From NCBI GenBank assembly GCA_944474755.1, contig OX104122.1, positions 16,626,641-16,690,640 of the forward strand: a DNA stretch of 64,000 bases, read 5' to 3'. Shown piece after piece: positions 32,440 to 42,700 of this stretch. Source of the stretch: Limnoperna fortunei. Lineage: Eukaryota; Mollusca; Bivalvia; Mytilida; Modiolidae. A program made the translations under genes and the position numbers. The notes under the pieces are model-generated. The model had not been told where the DNA came from and did not search any database. It was given only the letters and a program-made list of their open reading frames with translations. The stretch's first letter is position 1; each line of letters starts with the position of its first letter.

Positions 32440-35400
32440 TACACATATAATTGTGTGTGACAGGTTTTTTATGCTAGTGTTATTATGTGTGATAAGGCTT
32501 TATGCTAGTTTTATTGTGTCTGATAGGCTTAATGCTAGTTTTATTGTGTGTGATAGGCTTTATGCTAGTTTTATTGTGTGTGATAGGCTTGCTAGTTTTA
32601 TTGTGTGTGATAGGCTTGCTAGTTTTATTGTGTGTGATAGGCTTAATGCTAGTTTTATTGTGTGTGATAGGCTCAATGATAGATTTATTGTGTGTGATAG
32701 GCTTTATGCTAGTTTTATTGTGTGTGATAGGCTTTATGCTAGTTTTATTGTGTGTGATAGGCTTGCTAGTTTTATTGTGTGTGATAGGCTTTATGCTAGA
32801 GCATTGTGTGTGATAGGCTTTATGCTAGAGCATTGTGTGTGATAGGCTTTATGCTAGTTTTATTGTGTGTGATAGGCTTTATGCTAGAGCATTGTGTGTG
32901 ATAGGCTTTATGCTAGAGCATTGTGTGTGATAGGCTTTATGCTAGAGCATTGTGTGTGATAGGCTTGCTAGTTTTATTGTGTGTGATAGGCTTTATGCTA
33001 GTTTTATTGTGTGTGATAGGCTTAATGATAGATTTATTGTGTGTGATAGGCTTTATGCTAGTTTTATTGTGTGTGATAGGCTTTATGCTAGTTTTATTGT
33101 GTGTGATAGGCTCAATGATAGATTTATTGTGTGTGATAGGCTTTATGCTAGTTTTATTGTGTGTGATAGGCTTTATGCTAGTTTTATTGTGTGTGATAGG
33201 CTTTATGCTAGAGCATTGTGTATGATAGGCTTGCTAGTTTTATTGTGTGTGATAGGCTTAATGCTAGTTTTATTGTGTGTGATAGGCTTGCTAGTTTTAT
33301 TGTGTGTGATAGGCTTAATGCTAGTTTTATTGTGTGAGATAGGCTTTATGCTAGAGCATTGTGTATGATAGGCTTGCTAGTTTTATTGTGTGTGATAGGC
33401 TTAATGATAGTTTTATTGTGTGTGATAGGCTTGCTAGTTTTATTGTGTGTGATAGGCTTAATGCTAGTTTTATTGTGTGAGATAGGCTTTATGCTAGAGC
33501 ATTGTCTAGATAGGCTTGCTAGTTTTATTGTGTGTGATAGGCTTAATGATAGATTTATTGTGTGTGATAGGCTTTATGCTAGTTTTATTGTGTGTGATAG
33601 GCTTTATGCTAGTTTTATTGTGTGTGATAGGCTCAATGATAGATTTATTGTGTGTGATAGGCTTTATGCTAGTTTTATTGTGTGTGATAGGCTTTATGCT
33701 AGTTTTATTGTGTGTGATAGGCTTTATGCTAGAGGATTGTGTATGATAGGCTTGCTAGTTTTATTGTGTGTGATAGGCTTAATGCTAGTTTTATTGTGTG
33801 TGATAGGCTTGCTAGATTTATTGTGTGTGATAGGCTTAATGCTAGTTTTATTGTGTGAGATAGGCTTTATGCTAGAGCATTGTGTATGATAGGCTTGCTA
33901 GTTTTATTGTGTGTGATAGGCTTAATGCTAGTTTTATTGTGTGTGATAGGCTTGCTAGATTTATTGTGTGTGATAGGCTTAATGCTAGTTTTATTGTGTG
34001 TGATAGGCTTTATGCTAGAGCATTGTGTGTGATAGGCTTTATGCTAGAGCATTGTGTGTGATAGGCTTTATGCTAGAGCATTGTGTGTGATAGACTTTAT
34101 GCTAGTTTTATTGTGTGTGATAGGCTTTATGCTAGAGCATTGTGTGTGATAGGCTTTATGCTAGAGCATTGTGTGTGATAGGCTTTATGCTAGAGCATTG
34201 TGTGTGATAGGCTTTATGCTAGTTTTATTGTGTGTGATAGGCTTTATGCTAGTTTTATTGTGTGTGATAAGCTTTATGCTAGAGCATTGTGTGTGATAGG
34301 CTTTATGCTAGAGCATTGTGTGTGATAGGCTTTATGCTAGAGCATTGTGTGTGATAGGCTTGCTAGTTTTATTGTGTGTGATAGGCTTAATGATAGATTT
34401 ATTGTGTGTGATAGGCTTAATGATAGATTTATTGTGTGTTACAGGCTTTATGCTAGTGTTATTGTGTCTGATAGGCTTTCTGCTAGTTTTATTGTGTGTG
34501 ATAGGCTTAATGATAGATTTATTGTGTGTGATAGGCTTTATGCTAGTTTTATTGTGTGTGATAGGCTTAATGATAGATTTATTGTGTGTGATAGGCTTAA
34601 TGATAGATTTATTGTGTGTTACAGGCTTTATGCTAGTGTTATTGTGTCTGATAGGCTTTATGCTAGTTTTATTGTGTGTGATAGGCTTGCTAGTTTTATT
34701 GTGTGTGATAGGCTTTATGCTAGTTTTATTGTGTGTGATAGGCTTTATGCTAGTGTCATTGTGTGTGATAGGCTTAATGCTAGTTTTATTGTGTGTGATA
34801 GGCTTTCTAGTTTTATTGTGTGTGATAGGCTTTATGCTAGTGTCATTGTGTGTGATAGGCTTTATGCTAGTGTCATTGTGTGTGATAGGCTTTATGCTAG
34901 TTTTATTGTGTGTGATAGGCTTTCTAGTTTTATTGTGTGTGATAGGCTTTATGCTAGTGTCATTGTGTGTGATAGGCTTTATGCTAGTGTCATTGTGTGT
35001 GATAGGCTTTATGCTAGTTTTATTGTGTGTGATAGGCTTTCTAGTTTTATTGTGTGTGATAGGCTTTATGCTAGTTTTATTGTGTGTGATAGGCTTTATG
35101 CTAGTTTTATTGTGTGTGATAGGCTTTATGCTAGTTTTATTGTGTGTGATAGGCTCAATGATAGATTTATTGTGTGTGATAGGCTTAATGCTAGTTTTAT
35201 TGTGTGTGATAGGCTTGCTAGTTTTATTGTGTGTTATAGGCTTAATGCTAGTTTTATTGTGTGTGATAGGCTCAATGATAGATTTAGTGTGCGTGATAGG
35301 CTTTATGCTAGTTTTATTGTGTATTTTAGGCTTTATGCTAGTGTCATTGTGTGTGATAGGCTTTATGCTAGTTTTATTGTGTGTGATAGGCTTGCTAGTT

Positions 35401-36090
35401 TTATTGTGTGTGATAGGCTTGCTAGTTTTATTGTGTGTGATAGGCTTAATGCTAGTTTTATTGTGTGTGATAGGCTCAATGATAGATTTATTGTGTGTGA
35501 TAGGCTTTATGCTAGTTTTATTGTGTATGATAGGCTTGCTAGTTTTATTGTGTGTTATAGGCTTGCTAGTTTTATTGTGTGTGATAGGCTTTATGCTAGT
35601 GTCATTGTGTGTGATAGGCTTGCTAGTTTTATTGTGTGTTATAGGCTTAATGCTAGTTTTATTGTGTATGATAGGCTCAATGATAGATTTATTGTGCGTG
35701 ATAGGCTTTATGCTAGTTTTATTGTGTATTTTAGGCTTTATGCTAGTGTCATTGTGTGTGATAAGCTTTATGCTAGTTTTATTGTGTATTTTAGGCTTTA
35801 TGCTAGTTTTATTGTGTGTGATAGGCTCAATGATAGATTTATTATGTGTGATAGGCTTTATGCTAGTTTTATTGTGTAAGATAGGCTCAATGATAGATTT
35901 ATTGTGTGTGATAGGCTTTATGCTAGAGCATTGTGTGTGATAGGCTTTATGCTAGTTTTATTGTGTAAGATAGGCTCAATGATAGATTTATAATGTGTGA
36001 TAGGCTTTATGCTAGTTTTATTGTGTAAGATAGGCTCAATGATAGTTTTATTGTTTGTGATAGGCTTAATGCTAGTTTTATTGGCTTTTA
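32440..36090. repeat. 30-bp minisatellite, about 125 copies, 3.65 kb
   Basis: The basic unit is GATAGGCTTTATGCTAGTTT, then TATTGTGTGT. Variants are a 27-bp form lacking TTA-TG (GGCTTGCTAG), a 29-bp form (GCTAGAGCATTGTG) and point variants (AATGATAGATTT, TAGTGTCATT). Sub-blocks repeat as groups, for example 33000-33230 with 33540-33770. The 30-bp period leaves two plus-strand frames open for over 500 codons with a repeating VCDRLYASFI or MLVLLCVIGF. This is a periodicity effect: the real exon before it cannot read into the array. It fills the first 40 % of the last intron. Confidence 0.97.
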
Positions 36091-36111
36091 AATAAAGCAA
36101 ATAGCTTTGTT

Positions 36112-37550
36112 TGTTAGAACATATTCTAATATGACGTCTTGCTTTAGCTATGTAAACAAAGCCGTGTCAAAATTCCAATAAGTTTAGTTCGCACATGCGT
36201 AAACTAGGTGTTTTGTGTAAATGTAAAAACTGACTTACAAATGCCGTTAGTTATGTGTTATCCATAATTATCGTTATTGTTAATAATTTAGTTAGTTTTA
36301 GTCTGAATTCTGAGATTTATATGATTTAAACTACTCCCAATACATTATTTGTTTAATAATTCTACATTCGAATCAATATGACGTCACAATTAGAATTCCG
36401 ACGTCATATTACGCTGAACTGAAAATTTCAAACTGGAACGACGCAATTTCGTTAAGATTTCTCAATATTTTTGTTTAAAAGGTACGTACATTCAATAAAA
36501 TGACGAGAAAAAAAGTTTATGTCAATTTTATTTGCTTTAACATACTGTTTTGGGATATATCGTATTAGTTTCAAAAAACAATATTTCCACTGAAAGCATC
36601 CTCTTAGAACCGCTTCGAAATTTTAAAACATTTGTTAGACATATTAGAATCGAAATAGATTATTGCGAGCGGGCTTTATGGGAATTAGAACATGGTCAGA
36701 CAATATATTTGTCTTCATTTTATACCTCGCTATCGCTCGGTATAAAATATTGACAAATATAAGGTCTGACCATGTTTTAATTCCCATAAAGCCCGCTCGC
36801 AATATTCTATTTCTTAAATAAGAACTTGTAGCAGTTCAGACCTAAGCCGCTTGTTACAACGTATTCTAATATGACGTCCTGCTTTAGCTATGTAGACAAA
36901 GCCGTGTCAAAATTCCAATAAGTTTAGTTCGCACATGCGTAAACTGAGTGTTTTGTGTAAATGAAAAAACGGACTTACAAACGCTGTTTGTTATGTGTTA
37001 TCCATAATTATCGTTATTGTTATTAAATTAGTTATTTTTAGTCTGAATTCTGAGATTTATATGATTTAAACTACTCCCGATACAATATTTTTTTAACAAT
37101 TCTACATTCGAATTAATATGACGTCACAATTAGAATTCCGACGTCATATTACGCTGAACTGAAAATTTCACACTGGAACACGATTTCGTTAAGATTTCTC
37201 AATATTTTTGTTTAAAAGGTACGTACATTCAATAAAATGACGAGAATATATGTTTATGTCAATTTTATTTGCTTTAACATACTGTTTTGGGATATATCGT
37301 ATTAGTTTCAAAACAACAATATTACCACTGAAAGCGTCCTCTTAGAACCGCTTCGAAATTTTAAAACATTTGTTAGACATATTAGAATGGAAATAGATTA
37401 TTGCGAGCGGGCTTTATGGGAATTAGAACATGTTCAGACCGTATATTTGTCTTCATTTTATACCTCGCTATCGCTCGGTATAAAATATTGACAAATATAA
37501 GGTTTGACCATGTTCTAATTCCCATAAAGCCCGCTCGCAATAATCTATTT
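36112..37550. repeat. Two tandem ~740-bp units, each ending in a ~160-bp palindrome
   Basis: Unit 1 (TATTCTAATATGACGTCTTG at 36122) recurs at 36862. Both contain AAAATTCCAATAAGTTTAGT, CGCACATGCGTAAAC, ATATGACGTCACAATTAG with TTCCGACGTCATATTACG, and AAGGTACGTACATTCAATAA. Each ends in a long inverted repeat (36652-36812 and 37391-37550): AAATAGATTATTGCGAGCGG, then GCTTTATGGGAATTAGAACA on the left arm, its reverse complement on the right, and a centre with CTCGCTATCGCTCGG. The layout suggests a fold-back element family or a duplicated hairpin-forming repeat. No coding frame of note. Confidence 0.88.
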
Positions 37551-37980
37551 CTTAAGTGCACCCATTTCATATGGCCAAGTCTTAAAACTTCAAGAGGAGT
37601 TGTTGTTTAAAATTATAGAGTTGTGGCACAAAAGCAGATAAAGCTTGGTTTATCTTGGAAGGGTTATACTACAATAACAGTCATTACTTGTAATCATAAT
37701 TGTGATTTACAGTCTAGTGTAAATATTGCATGCCATATCTATATATCTCATACAAATGCTAAATATTAATGATTTAAAATACATGTATTAACGTGGGATA
37801 TCTTGAATATTAGAATATATATAGATACAGCATGTCATATGTAAATCTATCATTATATTTACAAATAAACTTTGTTTTGTTAGGACCTTAACTGTGGTAA
37901 GTTGTTATGTTGTAGGTGTGTGCTGTTAACTTGTATATCTGTTGTTATAGCATCATATTTGTCAATACAGGCTACTGTGT

Positions 37981-38175
37981 GAACAGACCTCTTACAATAT
38001 AGGCTGTCATGACTGGTGATTAACCTAGTTGGTCTGTCTCTACAGACCTCTTACAATATAGGCTGTCATGACTGGTGATTAACCTAGTTGGTCTGTCTCT
38101 ACAGACCTCTTACAATATAGGCTGTCATGACTGGTGATTAACCTAGTTGGTCTGTCTCTACAGACCTCTTGCATT
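37981..38175. repeat. 59-60-bp tandem repeat, three copies plus part
   Basis: The unit starts ACAGACCTCTTACAATATAG and contains GCTGTCATGACTGGTGATTA and ACCTAGTTGGTCTGTCTCT. Starts at 37983, 38042, 38101 and (partial) 38160. Each unit ends in TCTGTCTCTACAG, a good 3' splice-site lookalike, although no ARMC9 exon follows. Confidence 0.92.
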
Positions 38176-38439
38176 TCTTTTGAAGTGGAAGTTGCTTTCC
38201 CTTGACAGAAGTACAAACTGTTATGCTCAATGAATCAGCAGATACCTAATATATCATACCAAAAATTTGTAAGAAAAAAGTCTTTAAAGGAAATGACCTC
38301 ATTGAACAAAAATGGTGCTTGTATTAAATCAGTTAATTCACTCTTACATATATTCTTCTATATTTTCTATTTATTGTCTTTTATTTGTTATACCTTTCTA
38401 TCACAGTTGAACATAACTCAGTAAAGATAAGAAAGAATT

Positions 38440-39235
38440 TGGGTGGTTGAATAGACTACTTAATTAAGTTGCACTATTCAGTTTGGGTTGCTGAGTAGAC
38501 CATGGAAATGTAGTTGGTTTATACAGTCTGGGTGGCTAAGTAGACCATCTAAATGTAGTTGGTTTATACAGTCAGGGTGGCTAAGTAGACCATCTAAATG
38601 TAGTAGGTTTATACAGTCTGGGTGGCTAAGTAGACCACCTAAATGTAGTTGGTTTATACAGTCTGGGTGGCTAAGTAGACCACCTAAATGTAGTTGGTTT
38701 ATACAGTCTGGGTGGCTAAGTAGACCACCTAAATGTAGTAGGTTTATACAGTCTGGGTGGCTAAGTAGACCACCTAAATGTAGTTGGTTTATACAGTCTG
38801 GGTGGCTAAGTAGACCACCTAAATGTAGTTGGTTTATACAGTCAGGGTGGCTAAGTAGACCATCTAAATGTAGTTGGTTTATACAGTCTGGGTGGCTAAG
38901 TAGACCACCTAAATGTAGTTGGTTTATACAGTCTGGGTGGCTAAGTAGACCACCTAAATGTAGTTGGTTTATACAGTCTGGGTGGCTAAGTAGACCACCT
39001 AAATGTAGTAGGTTTATACAGTCTGGGTGGCTAAGTAGACCACCTAAATGTAGTTGGTTTATACAGTCTGGGTGGCTAAGTAGACCACCTAAATGTAGTT
39101 GGTTTATACAGTCAGGGTGGCTTTGTAGAATAGGGAAATGTTTTGGTCTATTTAGTTTGGTAGCTGAATATACACGGAAATGTTTTTTTATTTTTACTGT
39201 CTGGGTGGCTGAATAGACCACATAAATGTAGTCTA
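38440..39235. repeat. 45-bp minisatellite, about 16 copies, open on both strands
   Basis: Unit: CAGTCTGGGTGGCTAAGTAG, ACCACCTAAATGTAGTTGGT, TTATA. The edges are degenerate (GTTTGGGTTGCTGAGTAG at 38480, and from 39121 on). The unit is 15 codons long, so a plus frame of 242 and a minus frame of 259 codons stay open. Such simultaneous openness on both strands is expected from a period divisible by three and does not indicate a gene. Confidence 0.96.
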
Positions 39236-39273
39236 TCAATAAAATGTTTGCATGCATAGGTTGTCTACTTAAA

Positions 39274-39395
39274 GATTGTTTGCAATATTGTTGGTTAGAT
39301 TATTGGATATAGACAACTTTTGGTCGGTTTATGCGAGTAAACCATGAATCAAGTCCTATATATCCAATAAACTAACCAACAATTGAAAACAATCC
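39274..39395. repeat. Hairpin element with ~40-bp arms
   Basis: GATTGTTTGCAATATTGTTG, then GTTAGATTATTGGATATAG pairs with CTATATATCCAATAAACTAA, then CCAACAATTGAAAACAATC. The loop of about 40 bp contains GGTCGGTTTATGCGAGTAAACC, itself nearly self-complementary. No target duplication is clear. Confidence 0.8.
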
Positions 39396-39664
39396 TAAAA
39401 TTTTTAATTCAATATTATATAAACAAATAACAAGAACAATATTGAATATGCAATAAAATAATAACTCACTTGTAGTATGTGGAATAATACATGTAGATCA
39501 TTCACAACATCAATCAGTCAAGTGCTAAAATACCATGTTATATGATACGAAATGTACAATGGACAATGTTGTTTAGCTATATATTGAGTATTTAAAAGAA
39601 ATTAAAATATTTTGCTTATGTTATCTTATACAGATTACTAACCCAGTAAAACAGTGCAATCTAT

Positions 39665-39770
39665 TCACAGCATTATCTGTATTTTAGGCTTTCCACTGTC
39701 AGTGTGGGATGCCTTATTGTTCTGTATTTTAGGCTTTCCACTGTCAGTGTGGGATGCCTTATTGTTTGTT
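39665..39770. repeat. 48-bp sequence in two tandem copies
   Basis: CTGTATTTTAGGCTTTCCAC, then TGTCAGTGTGGGATGCCTTA and TTGTT occurs twice head-to-tail, identical. Each copy contains TGTATTTTAGG, an acceptor-like string, but no conserved exon follows. Confidence 0.93.
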
Positions 39771-40540
39771 TCTTACCTAGTAGGTATATAATTTTTTTTC
39801 TGCCAAGTTGTCTTTTCTCATTATAAATTTTGAATCGTGACTTGTCGTGATGACATGGATGTATTAGATATTATGCTTTCACAGTTAACCCTGGCACACA
39901 GATCACTTAATTTATGGAGTTATTTCCCCTGTCACAGTTAAGATTTTTTGCAATAAACTTTGAAATGACCGCAATGAAAGTTGTTCCTACATGTTCAGTG
40001 ATCAATTGCAATACTTTGAAACATTTCACAGGAAAGAATTTTTAACCTTCTTGTTGGAGTTATTTCTATTTCTTTATTGGAAGTGGATGTTGAGTCTTTA
40101 GAACTCATAAACCAGATGTGATAGACTTGGGGTTTTCACTGTTGGTCATCATTAAATTTGACCTTTGACATTGAAAAAGGTGATAAGGTCAAAGGTCAAG
40201 GTCACGTTCTAGATTTTGACATTCTCTTGTTATCGCTACTCCTTTAAAATTGTAAAAGATAGGCTATTTATGTTGGTTAGAGGTCATGAAGTGGAAAACC
40301 TATTAATCGTTCCATAGACAGATTTTACCTATAATAATACAAAGTACAAACTAGTATCCCTATATGAGTAGTATTCCTGGATTTGATTGGTCTGTGAGAA
40401 ATCTTTATTTTAGCCTCCACTTTCCTCTCAAAAGACTGATGCAGCTTGGTACATGTGAGAATAAATATTTTTGCATGATTATATAAGTATGTGATCTATA
40501 ATGCAGTACATTTCACTATGAAATCTCAGCAATATTTATA
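39771..40540. other. Intron sequence, nothing recognised
   Basis: Non-coding sequence between repeats in the last ARMC9 intron. Motifs such as TTTGACCTTTGACATTG and AAAGGTCAAGGTCACG (40158-40205) resemble parts of the (GTCC)n dispersed repeats. I see no exon. Confidence 0.55.
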
Positions 40541-41425
40541 AATGTGGGAAGGTTGGGTGTGTACTGCTGTCCCTCCCCCCTTTGCCTATTATAAATGTGG
40601 GAAGGTTGGGTGTGTACTGCTGTCCCTCCCCCCTTTGCCCATTATAAATGTGGGAAGGTTGGGTGTGTACTGCTGTCCCTCCCCCCTTTGCCTATAATAA
40701 ATGTGGGAAGGTTGGGTGTGTACTGCTGTCCCTCCCCCCTTTGCCTATTATAAATGTGGGAAGGTTGGGTGTGTACTGCTGTCCCTCCCCCCTTTGCCCA
40801 TTATAAATGTGGGAAGGTTGACTGTGTACTGCTGTCCCTCCCCCCTTTGCCCATTATAAATGTGGGAAGGTTGGGTGTGTACTGCTGTCCCCCCCCCCTT
40901 TGCCTATTATAAATGTGGGAAGGTTGGGTGTGTACTGCTGTCCCTCCCCCCTTTGCCCATTATAAATGTGGGAAGGTTGACTGTGTACTGCTGTCCCTCC
41001 CCCCTTTGCCCATTATAAATTGGGAAGGTTGACTGTGTACTGCTGTCCCTCCCCCCTTTGCCCATTATAAATGTGGGAAGGTTGACTGTGTACTGCTGTC
41101 CCTCCCCCCTTTGCCCATTATAAATGTGGGAAGGTTGACTGTGTATTGCTGTCCCTCCCCCCTTTGCCCATTATAAATGTGGGAAGGTTGACTGTGTACT
41201 TCTGTCCCTCCCCCCTTTGCCCATTATAAATTGGGAAGGTTGACTGTGTACTGCTGTCCCTCCCCCCTTTTGCCTATTATAAATGCGGGAAGGTTGGGTG
41301 TGTACTGCTGTCCCTCCCCCCTTTGCCCATTATAAATGTGGGAAGGTTGACTGTGTACTGCTGTCCCTCCCCCCTTTGCCTATTATAAATGTGGGAAGGT
41401 TGGGTGTGTACTGCTGTCCCTCCCC
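40540..41425. repeat. 53-bp minisatellite with C-runs, about 16-17 copies
   Basis: The unit contains TATAAATGTGGGAAGGTTGG, GTGTGTACTGCTGTCCCTCC and CCCCTTTGCC. Two interspersed subtypes (GGTTGGGTGTG and GGTTGACTGTG) are present, plus one unit with a longer C-run. Each unit has a CCCTCCCCCC tract on the plus strand. The array ends about 130 bp before the last ARMC9 exon. Confidence 0.95.
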
Positions 41426-41498
41426 ACTGGATGCCATGACCTAATTGAGAAAGTGGCATTAAACCTCACGTGACCAACAATGACATGTCCTATGTTCT
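41426..41498 (+). mobile_element. SINE tail fragment
   Basis: CACTGGATGCCATGACCTAA, then TTGAGAAAGTGGCATTAAAC and CTCACGTGACCAACAA is a decayed version of the SINE 3' tail ACTGGACGCCATGAT...GCTGAAATTGGCGTTAAACA...CAAACAAAC. Only the tail is present; the rest was probably lost to the adjacent array. Confidence 0.65.
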
Positions 41499-41557
41499 TC
41501 CCATAAAATATACATGTTCACATTATACTAAACACAACTACTTTCTTTGTATTGTAG

Positions 41558-41622
41558 GTGGTTCTATTTCTGGCGGATCTCGGAAGTTGTCGACTGGCAG
41601 TGCACACAATCTGGACACGTAG
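41558..41622 (+). CDS. ARMC9: ARMC9 last coding exon with stop
   Basis: The acceptor CTTTGTATTGTAG ends at 41557. With the carried G it reads GGSISGGSRKLSTGSAHNLD, then T and the stop TAG at 41620-41622. The frame follows from the phase-1 donor at 32419. It is short and glycine/serine-rich. Vertebrate ARMC9 also ends in a serine-rich, disordered tail without a fixed motif. A run of AT-rich sequence with a poly(A) signal follows, which supports this as the gene end. The intron before it is 9.1 kb, mostly tandem repeats. Confidence 0.88.
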
Positions 41623-41934
41623 TGAAATGGATTTTATTGTGGTTGTGATATTAAAACTTTCCTTTTTTTAAATATTTTAATATGTAGTGCTAAACATTCA
41701 CAATGTCATGTGTTCAATATTTGAATATCCTTCCTGAAGAACTCTTGATGTTTCAGTAGGACAATTATTTTAACTACAACATTCCTTGACTAAGGTGTAT
41801 TTTTTGCTATTGATAATACATGTAAAAGTATAGATTTTAGAAAACATATTACATTATATTTTTGATAAGTACCAACATTTGTTTATTTCACAGGTTAACA
41901 TATTAAGTCACAATTCACTTCATCTTTATTTTAG

Positions 41935-41940
41935 AATAAA
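41935..41940 (+). promoter_or_regulatory. Poly(A) signal candidate of ARMC9
   Basis: The first AATAAA after the stop codon, 313 bp downstream, which is a plausible 3' UTR length. It lies at the left border of an inverted-repeat element, so the element may supply or follow the cleavage region. Later AATAAA hexamers exist, so longer transcripts cannot be excluded. Confidence 0.55.
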
Positions 41941-42182
41941 GACCTAATCTAAAGCCTGGCCTGGCCTGGCATGGCTAAAAAAGTGGCCTACAATGGCCTG
42001 GTGGCTAAATTAAATTGGTCTTGCCTTAAAAATGGCATTGCTTTTTTCCTTTGCTTCTTTTAATTTGGACAGAAATAAGTCAGTATATGATAATTAGAAA
42101 TAAATTTGTAAATTTGTGATGTCAAATCTGATTAGGCAAAGTATTGATTGTCTACTTATGAAATTGTAGTCAACTTTATATT

Positions 42183-42372
42183 AGATTGTGTTAATTTGGT
42201 TATGTAGGCAAATGTATTTTACTTGCTGTTTGCTGACAGAGTCCTATAAGTTAATGTGGTTATATAGACAAATGTATTTTACTTGCTGTTTGCTGACAGA
42301 GTCCTATAAGTTAATGTGGTTATATAGACAAATGTATTTTACTTGCTGTTTGCTGACAGAGTCCTCAGAGTT
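42183..42372. repeat. 60-bp tandem repeat, three copies
   Basis: The unit contains GTTAATGTGGTTATATAGAC, AAATGTATTTTACTTGCTGT and TTGCTGACAGAGTCCTATAA. The second and third copies are identical; the first differs at a few bases. A 72-codon frame runs through because 60 is divisible by three. Confidence 0.94.
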
Positions 42373-42621
42373 ACAAAATGGTATGTTTCTAATCAGTTGT
42401 AGTTGATTATGTTTTACTGAAGGTCATCCTTCCTCCCTGATTTGTGATTTCTTTTTAGCTTTTCTGTAAATTAAGGTCATTTCACAAAAATTCTTATTGA
42501 ATCTTGGATTTATATTTTGGTAATTAATTAGCTTTACTGTCTTATCACAAATTACATATGAAATTTACTTAAACAAAATACATTTGCAAATATCAATGTT
42601 ATGTCATCAATAAATATCTGG

Positions 42622-42700
42622 CTTCCTCCACCAATAAAAACTGGACACCATGATATAGCTGAAAAATTGCTTTAAACACCATTCAAACAAAAAAAAATCA
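42622..42700 (+). mobile_element. SINE tail fragment
   Basis: GGCTTCCTCCACCAATAAAA, ACTGGACACCATGATATAGC, TGAAAAATTGCTTTAAACAC, CATTCAAAC matches the conserved 3' half of the SINE at 58171. The tRNA head is absent (5' truncated). Confidence 0.85.

Noticed and set aside
34318..35940. 540-codon plus-strand ORF (and the overlapping 510-codon frame)
   Set aside because: Made only of 30-bp units without a stop; intronic, with two frames open at once and no domain. A periodicity artefact.
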